Positions 45,292-51,695 of a stretch of 64,000 nt of DNA are shown in pieces. Positions within the stretch are counted from its first letter, which is position 1; every line of letters begins with the position of its first letter. Made by a program: the position numbers and the translations under genes. The stretch spans positions 62,001-126,000 of the forward strand of contig NZ_SMKO01000001.1 of assembly GCF_004348685.1 (NCBI RefSeq). The letters run 5' to 3'. The DNA is from Nonomuraea deserti. Its GTDB lineage: Bacteria > Actinomycetota > Actinomycetes > Streptosporangiales > Streptosporangiaceae. Below the pieces are notes generated by a model that saw only the letters and a program-made list of their open reading frames with translations, had not been told where the DNA came from and searched no databases.

Positions 45292-46338
45292 TCAGGAGAA
45301 GAAGGGTCTGATCAGAGTGGCCGCGCGGACCACCGCAGCGAGGGCATCGGGATCGTCGGTGCGGTGGTAGACGTCCAGGGCCGTGTCGGCGAGCTTGATC
45401 ACGTGCTCATCCCCGTGCCGGACTGCGAGTTCGAACACCTCCTCCGCCGATCCAGGGACAGCGGGCAGATCACGGCGGGGTGCGGGCTCGGCCGGGGCGT
45501 AGGCGGCGGTCACCGCGGCGCCTGCCGCCCACGCCGCATTAAGGCTGGCGCCCCAAACATCGGCAGGCAACGCGGGTAGAGCCCGCAACACGGCCGTCGG
45601 GGCCGTCGCGGTGTGGACCAGCATGACGGGGTTGCCGTGCGCGTGAGTGACGTAACGCAGGGTCGCCGCGTCCGCAAGCCTCGTGAGGTGCGCGCGAGCT
45701 TGCTCGGCGTCGGCGGCCGGTTCGAGCGCGGCGAGCGCGGAGCCCCACCCGCTGATCCCCGCCAGCTGTTCCAGGCGATGGTTGATGCCCTTGCTCTGGT
45801 CCGGCACGCGGGGGACTCCGGCGAAGGCGCGCTCCGGTTCTGCGGTGCCGGACGGCGCGTCGAAGCCCGCGATGGCCTGCCAGCGCGCCGCCCAGTAACC
45901 GAGTGCCTGGCCCAGTTCGGCAAGACGCCTCTCGTCCTGCTGCCGCAACAACGCATGGATCGCATGCCCCGTACGAATCACTCCGTGGGTGGCTCCGGCC
46001 GCGATACCGGGCAGCAACCGTGGCCACCAGGTTTCCAGTACGGCACGCCACGGCTGCTCCCGCAACTCCCTGTCGAAGTACGTCAGCCAGTCGCCGAGAC
46101 GGTTCGGATCGCCGAGCGCCTCGCGCCAATCCTCGGCACCGATTGGCGAGATGCCGCGTGGAAGCTCGTCCAGGCGGCCGACGTATGTGTCGAGCCAACG
46201 GTGCACTTCACGGCCGTATCCGTGTCTGACCATGGATTCGACCGCCATCGGACCGTGGTTGGACAGCCATCCGTCGAACTCGGGGCCTGTCCTGTGCAGC
46301 CGCCCGTACGCTTCTTCCAAAGTCCCGCTGTCATTCAT
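45292..46338 (-). CDS. Questin oxidase-like (DUF4243) protein
   Basis: A protein of 348 residues matching the questin-oxidase-like family: EFDGWLSNHGPMAVESMVRH, HRWLDTYVGRLDELPRG, GATHGVIRTGHAIHAL, RYVTHAHGNPVMLVHTATAP and a C-terminal DPDALAAVVRAATLIRPFF. Fungal members perform Baeyer-Villiger ring opening in anthraquinone pathways. Bacterial substrates are unknown. ATG at 46338. It stands alone just outside the island scars. Confidence 0.85.
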   Translation of the reverse strand: MNDSGTLEEAYGRLHRTGPEFDGWLSNHGPMAVESMVRHGYGREVHRWLDTYVGRLDELPRGISPIGAEDWREALGDPNRLGDWLTYFDRELREQPWRAVLETWWPRLLPGIAAGATHGVIRTGHAIHALLRQQDERRLAELGQALGYWAARWQAIAGFDAPSGTAEPERAFAGVPRVPDQSKGINHRLEQLAGISGWGSALAALEPAADAEQARAHLTRLADAATLRYVTHAHGNPVMLVHTATAPTAVLRALPALPADVWGASLNAAWAAGAAVTAAYAPAEPAPRRDLPAVPGSAEEVFELAVRHGDEHVIKLADTALDVYHRTDDPDALAAVVRAATLIRPFFS

Positions 46339-46804
46339 GACAGTGGACGCTAGTGGCGATCGCCGGCACGCACCTCGGTCCCGCGAACTAGCGGCCCTAC
46401 TGCCTTGGACCTAGGCATGTCCGACCCTTTCGGCGTGCCGCAGCCAGAGCAGGCTCAGTTCTGCTGCCGGCCGGGGTACTTAGCGGTGCTGGCCGGCATC
46501 CGCCGGGAGGACAAGCGGCTGAGCCTGCGCCAGGCGCCGGACGGGGCGCCGGCGACCCTGACATGCAAGGTCGCCGGCTGCTACGTCCGGGGCGGCGTGT
46601 CGTGGACGTAGCCAGCCGCTCCTCAAGCTTGGCCAGGCGTACCAGGTCCGGCACGGGGGCGCGCAGCTCGGCCACCTCGCCGGCTGGGTCGCTGGCGGTA
46701 GATTCCGAGATTGTCCTGACCAACACGAAGGCCCGCTCCAGGTTGCGCCTGGTGGCGGGCCTTGATGCTGCGCGGCCGAGTCGCCGCATGTGGTCGCTGG
46801 GCCG
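46339..46804. other. Gene-poor stretch at the left island edge
   Basis: The 466 bp between the questin-oxidase gene and the next gene have no convincing gene. A 64-residue plus-strand frame (46417-46611, MSDPFGVPQPEQAQFCC) has no ribosome site or known family. The stretch holds the imperfect copy of the tRNA-Arg terminator region at 46710-46779. Confidence 0.5.
46710..46779 (-). repeat. Diverged copy of the tRNA-Arg 3' flank and terminator
   Basis: About 70 bp match 56074-56145. They include the hairpin arms (46728-46742 with 46748-46763) and the last bases of the tRNA 3' end (GCGCGGCCGA). The tRNA core beyond that is eroded. It is probably the oldest host-side scar of integration at tRNA-Arg(ACG). 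Confidence 0.65.
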
Positions 46805-47143
46805 TCAGCGCCTGTTCAGCCCTCGCAGCACCGGCAGCCCCGTGCCGGAGTCAAGTACGAGGCGGTCGCCGAGCGGACGGGCGAGCGTGACGGTGGTCGT
46901 CGCCGCCTTGAGAATCGCCGGGCAAGGCTCGCCAGCGATGGAGTCCTCCTCGTCTATGTCGACCACCACCAGCTGGTCGGTCTCGTAAGCGCGCGGCCCA
47001 CGAACGGTGTCGCAGGCGCCGAACCCGTAGCGGCGAAGCAGCTCGTCAGCTTTGCCAGCGACGAGGTCGAACGCCATCACCTCTTCGGTGCCTCCCGGTA
47101 TCCGCTCGGGACGGGCGGTGACGGCCGAGGGGTCGACCGCCAT
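46805..47143 (-). CDS. Hypothetical protein, island-edge gene
   Basis: A protein of 112 residues with no recognised family. AVDPSAVTARPERIPGGTEE precedes a helical segment (DLVAGKADELLRRYGFGACD), a strand run QLVVVDIDEEDSIAGEPCP and a C-terminal beta stretch. The ATG at 47143 has AGGAAGG at 6 nt, the best ribosome site in this area. It sits between the oldest scar and the integrase relic, so it may be cargo of the older element. Confidence 0.55.
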   Translation of the reverse strand: MAVDPSAVTARPERIPGGTEEVMAFDLVAGKADELLRRYGFGACDTVRGPRAYETDQLVVVDIDEEDSIAGEPCPAILKAATTTVTLARPLGDRLVLDSGTGLPVLRGLNRR

Positions 47144-47404
47144 GTGAACCTTCCTCTGCTCGACTCCCTCGACGGTGAACATCCAGGCGGGCGCCTGGAT
47201 CGTGCCGCGGCTGCTCTCCAGTGGGACCTCGCCCCGACGTCCGACGCCTCCGCTTGGCTTTCCGGCTACTGACGATCTCCCCTGGGGACGCACTCGACCA
47301 GCCCGCTCATCGGGTGCAAGGATCGACGAAGGAGGGCCGCGGCAGTACCCTACTCCGACAACGGGGACGTAGTCGCTGGTCACGGTCGCTGCTTGAAGCG
47401 TCCT

Positions 47405-47479
47405 GAGTGCGGCGAGGACCTGCGGCACGCCTGCCTCTCCACATGGCTCAACGCGGGCGTCTCGCCGAAGCAAGTCGTA
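47405..47479 (+). pseudogene. Tyrosine-recombinase box fragment (integrase relic 1)
   Basis: The frame reads EDLRHACLSTWLNAGVSPKQV, the box containing the conserved Arg of phage-type integrases (family pattern DLRHA.LSTWLNAGV). The following VAEWAGHS block and catalytic Tyr are missing. It lies about 240 bp from the tRNA-Arg scar at 47716, as an integrase next to its att site would. Confidence 0.6.
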
Positions 47480-47677
47480 TGTGAGACGACGACCACTCAA
47501 GCCCGTCGTAAACGTGTCCGGGGCAGGGAGGCGCTGATGAAGAAGTGCCTCGTGGGCCGCGATGAGATCGCCAGCTCCTACGCCCCTCCCCACACGGGAA
47601 GACATTGGGAAGGACCAGTCGGAGACCCCCGCTCAAACCGAACGCAGCCGGACACCAAGGCGCGATCGAAGACGAGA
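47480..47677. other. Gene-free stretch before the att scar
   Basis: About 200 bp without a supportable gene, ending in the terminator hairpin of the second att scar. The flank 47144-47404 upstream of the integrase relic is likewise without a supportable gene. Confidence 0.4.
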
Positions 47678-47712
47678 AAAGCCCTGGTCGTCGCGATGAT
47701 GACCAGGGCTTT
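47678..47712 (-). terminator. Terminator hairpin next to the att scar
   Basis: A perfect 12-bp stem (47678-47689 with 47701-47712) with an 11-nt loop lies immediately beyond the duplicated tRNA-Arg 3' end. It is analogous to the tRNA terminator at 56092-56127 but of different sequence. Confidence 0.75.
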
Positions 47713-47715
47713 CGC

Positions 47716-47761
47716 TGTGCGCGGCCGACAGGAGTCGAACCCGTGACCTTCTGATCCGTAG
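47716..47761 (-). repeat. attL-type duplicate of the tRNA-Arg(ACG) 3' half
   Basis: These 46 bp match 56133-56178 with one mismatch. They cover the 3' half of tRNA-Arg from the anticodon loop to the acceptor end plus five flanking bases. Homology stops sharply inside the anticodon arm. This is the displaced tRNA end left by site-specific integration. Confidence 0.9.
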
Positions 47762-48072
47762 GGAAGGGCAGATGCCTCGTCAGAGGGATCTCGCCCTGCT
47801 CAGGTGGTGGTTGCGGGTGCAGGATGATCCTTTGAGGCGGTGTTGCTGCATCGGCTGCTGTACACCACGTCCGTGGACGTGACCCCGAGGCCGACGGAAG
47901 AGGGCTCGGCGGCGATCACCCCAGCCGGCGCGAGAACCGAAGTCCGCGATCGTCACGGCCTCAGCCTGGCAGCGATAGGCGTCGTCTCAACCTCCACCGT
48001 AAAACCACATCCCGCATCTGCTGGCTCGAAACCCTGCCCTACACCAACCGAGATACTGGACTACTAGGGCCT
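47762..48072. other. Gene-free left end of the element
   Basis: About 310 bp between the att scar and the IS-end-like repeat. A 75-residue open frame (47840-48067) has no ribosome site and no recognisable sequence. I see no supportable feature. Confidence 0.45.
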
Positions 48073-48097
48073 AGTACTCCAGTGACACATAGCGATC
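48073..48097 (+). repeat. IS-end-like sequence, copy 1
   Basis: AGTACTCCAGTGACACAT followed by one variable base and GCGATC is repeated in the same orientation at 54840-54864, where it lies beside a transposase remnant. It is interpreted as an insertion-sequence end left after deletion. Confidence 0.55.
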
Positions 48098-48267
48098 TGA
48101 GCTGGGGTTTCTTTCGTTCCACAGCCCTCGTCGAGTACAGCATCTACGTCCATCCAGGCTGCCAGGCGCACGGCGTCGGCAAGGCGCTGCTGTCGGCGTT
48201 CATCGCCGGCAGCCAGGACGCGGGCGTGTGGACGATCTGGTCCATGGCCGTCCAGACCGGGTCCTAG
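48082..48267 (+). pseudogene. GNAT acetyltransferase fragment
   Basis: The frame reads ALVEYSIYVHPGCQAHGVGK and ALLSAFIAGSQDAGVWTIWS. This is the acetyl-CoA loop and following helix of phosphinothricin-type N-acetyltransferases. The N-terminal third is replaced by the IS-end-like sequence and the C-terminal part is missing. The remaining 61 residues cannot fold as a full GNAT domain. Confidence 0.7.
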
Positions 48268-48358
48268 CGTTTCGCTAGGGTTTGGTCCTTACCGATCATT
48301 GGGGCCGGTAAGGACGTCAGGGTACAGGCAGGGAGTCCCGATCATCATGAGGGGTTCG

Positions 48359-49822
48359 ATGGAGGCCACGTCGGTGCTGGCGGGGCGCTATCGGGTGGAT
48401 GCGCTGATCGGCAGGGGCGCGGTGGCCGAGGTGTGGAGCGGTCACGACTTGACGCGCGATTGGCCGGTGGCGGTCAAGCTGTTCGCTCCCCAGATGGCGG
48501 ACCCGGCGATGCGGGCGCGTTTCGCGAGCGAGGCCCGCATCGCGGCCCGCGTGGTGCACACGAACGTGGTGAGCGTGTTCGACGTGGGCGAGCATGACGG
48601 GCGCCCGTTCCTGGTCATGGAGCTGCTGTCCGGGCGGAGCCTTGCCGCCGAGATCGCCGAGCGGGGGCCGTTGCCTCCCGAGAAGGTTCGCCATCTCATG
48701 GGCCAGGCCGCCGCCGGGCTGGAGGCCGCGCACCGGGCCGACGTGGTGCACCGCGACATCAAGCCCGCCAACCTGCACCTGACCGCGGACGAGCTGCTCA
48801 AGGTGGTGGACTTCGGCATCGCCCGCCTGGCCGGAGAGGAGATGAGCAGGCTGACCGCGGCCGGCACCGTGGTCGGCACCGCCGCCTATCTGTCGCCCGA
48901 GCAGATCCTGGGGCACGGCGGCGATGCCGGCGCGGACCTGTACGCGCTCGGCTGCGTGTGCTACGAGCTGCTGTGCGGGCGGCCCCCGTTCGTGGGCGTC
49001 CCAACCGAGCTGATTTACCAGCATCTCAACCAACCACCGGCGCCGCCACGATCGCTACGGCCGGGGATTCCCGCCGACCTGGAGGCTCTGGTGCTGGCGA
49101 TGCTGGCCAAAGAGCCCGCCGCTCGCCCTGCGAGCGCGGCACAGGTACGGCACGCCCTTCTCTCCATGGGCTCACGGCGCGCACCGGGCGGCACCGCCGT
49201 GCTCGAGGTGCCGGGTCCGGACACCTGGTCTGGACACGACTCGCCCCGTCGGTGGTCCGCTCCGCGCCTCTACCTGGCCTCCGCCGCCTTCGCCGCGCTG
49301 GCCGGCGTCCTGGCACTCACGATCCTGACCGACTCGGCCCGCCAAGCCGCCGGCCCGGCGCCCTCCGCGCTCACGGCATCCCCGGTCACCGCGGCCTCGT
49401 CCGCGCTCGGCATGTCCCCGTCCGCCACGCCCACCAGCCCACGGCCGTCGTCCACGGCGCGACCTGCCGCATCAGAGGCGCTGGCCTGGCTCGCAGCCTT
49501 GGACCGGGCGCTCGCCGCCCACCAGCGGCAGGGCGGCATCGCTCCCGGCGTGGCCCGCGAGCTCCGGACCCGCATTGCAGAGGCGCGCGAGAAGCTCAAC
49601 GAGGGCAAGATCGGCGAGGCGCGCAGTCGAGTTATGGATCTCGGGACGACGCTCAAGAAGGCGCGCAGAGAAGGCAGACTCGCCGATGGTCCTTTGGTCA
49701 CGTTCCTGGCCCGCTCCGGCATGCCTCTCCCGCCAATCGACCAACAGCCCGATCATGGCCCTCCCGGCAAAGGTAAACACAAGGGGCACAAAGGGCATAA
49801 AAGTTACAAAAGACACAAATAG
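48359..49822 (+). CDS. Membrane Ser/Thr protein kinase (Hanks type)
   Basis: A protein of 487 residues. The kinase domain (about 8-260) has all key motifs: LIGRGAVAEVW, VAVKLF for Lys, VVHRDIKPANLHL, VDFGIARLAG and GTAAYLSPEQ. One membrane helix (LYLASAAFAALAGVLALTIL, about 305-325) is followed by a Ser/Thr/Pro-rich linker and a coiled-coil-like outer part. It ends in an unusual Lys/His/Gly tail (GKGKHKGHKGHKSYKRHK). The last 60 bp are much more AT-rich than the rest. ATG 48359 has GAGGGG upstream. ATG 48347 is an alternative. Confidence 0.92.
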   Translation: MEATSVLAGRYRVDALIGRGAVAEVWSGHDLTRDWPVAVKLFAPQMADPAMRARFASEARIAARVVHTNVVSVFDVGEHDGRPFLVMELLSGRSLAAEIAERGPLPPEKVRHLMGQAAAGLEAAHRADVVHRDIKPANLHLTADELLKVVDFGIARLAGEEMSRLTAAGTVVGTAAYLSPEQILGHGGDAGADLYALGCVCYELLCGRPPFVGVPTELIYQHLNQPPAPPRSLRPGIPADLEALVLAMLAKEPAARPASAAQVRHALLSMGSRRAPGGTAVLEVPGPDTWSGHDSPRRWSAPRLYLASAAFAALAGVLALTILTDSARQAAGPAPSALTASPVTAASSALGMSPSATPTSPRPSSTARPAASEALAWLAALDRALAAHQRQGGIAPGVARELRTRIAEAREKLNEGKIGEARSRVMDLGTTLKKARREGRLADGPLVTFLARSGMPLPPIDQQPDHGPPGKGKHKGHKGHKSYKRHK

Positions 49823-49969
49823 CGCCACCCTTACACCGCTACGGTGACCGACTGGCATGGCCGGCAGGTAAGCGCCCGTCCCATTGCCGCGCTGACGATC
49901 ATTGGAGCGAGTACCCGAGCAACAGATGGATGGCCCCACGCCGTTCGACGTGGAGCCATCCCGGCCCTG

Positions 49970-50186
49970 TTACCTGAAGCGCCGCAGCCGCAGGCTGTTG
50001 CTGACCACGAACACGCTGGAGAACGCCATCGCCGCCCCTGCGATCATCGGGTTAGAGCAAGCCGAACGCCGCCAGCGGCAGGGCGGCCACGTTGTAGGCC
50101 AAGGCCCAGAACAGATTGCCCTTGATCGTGCCGAGCGTCCTACGGGACAGCCGGATGGCGTCGGCAGCTACCCGCAGGCCGAGATC
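49970..50186 (-). pseudogene. C-terminal remnant of a heavy-metal P-type ATPase
   Basis: The minus strand reads [20 protein letters not shown] and [20 protein letters not shown], then a premature TAA (50052-50054). One base further the frame resumes [20 protein letters not shown]. This is the end of a CopA/ZntA-like ATPase with a one-base insertion. All N-terminal and catalytic parts are missing. Confidence 0.8.
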
Positions 50187-50395
50187 GGCGAGCGCCTGGG
50201 GAGCGTACGCCTGCGGGCCAGGCGAGGAGGGTCGTGACGGCAGGGGCGTCGAGGACGGGGACGGCGGCGTGTTCCGGCCATTGCCATGCGCGGCTGCAAG
50301 CGGGGATGACCAGGAGCGTACGCCCGAGAGCGACGAGTTGGGCCAGCTGGGACTGGCTGTGGACCTCCGGCCCCGGGCCGGGCGGGTAGGTGTCG

Positions 50396-50605
50396 TCATG
50401 GCGTTGCCGCGGGCGATGTCATGATCTCAGCGCTGTCGAGACCGGTCATCACGTCGAACGGGGTATGCATGATCGCCATGTCGGCGCGGCCGTCGCGCAG
50501 GAGTCTGCGCTGCTCGCCGACCTCGCACAGCACCACGTCGATCTCCGCGGCGCCGGGCCGTGCGGCGTAGGAGTCGAGCAGCTCTTTCAACAACGCGGCG
50601 GCACG
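50396..50605 (-). pseudogene. LysR-type regulator fragment
   Basis: The frame reads LLKELLDSYAARPGAAEIDV and CEVGEQRRLLRDGRADMAIM, part of a LysR substrate-binding domain. The HTH and the rest of the effector domain are absent. It abuts a broken aldo/keto reductase gene in divergent orientation, so a former regulator-target pair has decayed. Confidence 0.65.
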
Positions 50606-50620
50606 TGGCCCCCGGGCGAC

Positions 50621-51176
50621 ATGACCGTCACGCGCTTCGGCTACGGTGCCATGCAGCTCGCCAGGCCCGGGGTGATGGGTCCGCCCGCGGATCACGACGG
50701 TGCCCTCGCCGTCCTCCGCGAGCCGTCGACCTTGGGATCACGCACATCGACACCGCCGACGCGTACGGCCCCCGCGTCACCAACGAGCTCATTCGCGAAG
50801 CGCTGCACCCTTATCCCAGCTCGCTGCACGTGCTCACGAAAGTCGGCGCGGTCCGTGACGAGCAGGGCGGATGGCCGCCGGCCCGCGAGCCCGACCAACT
50901 GCGCCACGCGATCGACGAGAACCTCGAAGGCCTCGGGCTCGACACGCTGGACCTGGTCCACCTGCGCCTCGGCAACGCCGAGGGGCCCCGGGCGGGTCGC
51001 TTGCCCGTGCCTTCGAGACGCTGGTCGAGCTGCAGCAGCAGGGCATGATCCGGCATCTCGGCGTCAGCAACGCGACAGCGGAGCAGGTCACGGAGGCCCA
51101 GGCGATCGCGCCGATCGTAAGCGTGCAGGACATGTACAACCTCGCCCACCGCGAGAAGGGCAACGGCGAGGCCTGA
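50621..51176 (+). pseudogene. Aldo/keto reductase pseudogene
   Basis: It begins MTVTRFGYGAMQLARPGVMG. After a frameshift near 50725 it continues ITHIDTADAYGPRVTNELIR and VLTKVGAVRDEQGGWPPARE. After a second shift near 50990 it reads ARAFETLVELQQQGMIRHLG and VSNATAEQVTEAQAIAPIVS, then stops. The C-terminal third is missing. The catalytic Asp/Tyr and Lys motifs are visible across the broken frames. Confidence 0.8.
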
Positions 51177-51245
51177 TATCGCAGCGGCTCCGGAGCGAAG
51201 CACCCCTGGCTCCTGCCGTGCGAGCTGCCGCTCCGAAAAGAAAAA

Positions 51246-51270
51246 GGCCACTTCCCTGAGGGAAGTGGCC
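51246..51270 (-). terminator. Canonical intrinsic terminator with T-tract
   Basis: A perfect 11-bp stem (51246-51256 with 51260-51270) with a 3-nt loop is followed on the minus strand by TTTTTCTTTTC. It lies 5 bp beyond the stop of the small secreted protein. A T-tract this clear is uncommon in this genome. Confidence 0.88.
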
Positions 51271-51275
51271 CTCAC

Positions 51276-51512
51276 TTACGGCCGCGCGAGAGCATACATC
51301 TTCGTGCCACCGACTGTGACCACCGTGCAGTAGTACTCGGGGCCTGCGGAGTTGGCGGCGGCATTGCAGGACTTCGCACCTGCGGTGGTGTACGGGTACC
51401 ACCGGACGATCACCTCCGCGGAGGCCGGCGCCGGAACGAGGACGGCGACCATCGCGGCGGTGGTGACGGCGGCCGACATGCCCAGCGAGAGACGCCTCAC
51501 GACAGTCTTCAT
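51276..51512 (-). CDS. Small secreted peptide, unknown
   Basis: A protein of 78 residues. The signal peptide (MKTVVRRLSLGMSAAVTTAA, cleavage after PASA) leaves a mature peptide of about 46 residues with two cysteines (KSCNAA and YYCTVV) that could pair. The ATG at 51512 has AAAGGAA upstream at 7-9 nt. No family recognised. It has its own strong terminator and appears intact inside an otherwise decaying island. Confidence 0.75.
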   Translation of the reverse strand: MKTVVRRLSLGMSAAVTTAAMVAVLVPAPASAEVIVRWYPYTTAGAKSCNAAANSAGPEYYCTVVTVGGTKMYALARP

Positions 51513-51695
51513 ACGGCGTTCCTTTCGATTCTTGGAGCCTCTCCGGAAAGAAGAAGCGCCCATTTCCTGCGGCTCCGTTAACGGAATTTCGGTCTGATCT
51601 TATGAAGAGCACGCCTGATTTCCGCCTGTTTTCCGCAGGCCGCTGACCTACCATGCGACCTTCAGGCAACGGGGCCTCGGCCATAGACTCTTACG

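Noticed and set aside
46417-46611. 64-residue Cys-containing frame
   Set aside because: No ribosome site, no family, and it lies in scar DNA. Too weak to call a gene.
47393-47746. 117-residue frame as an intact gene
   Set aside because: Only a short integrase box is recognisable. The rest runs through the terminator hairpin and the tRNA scar.
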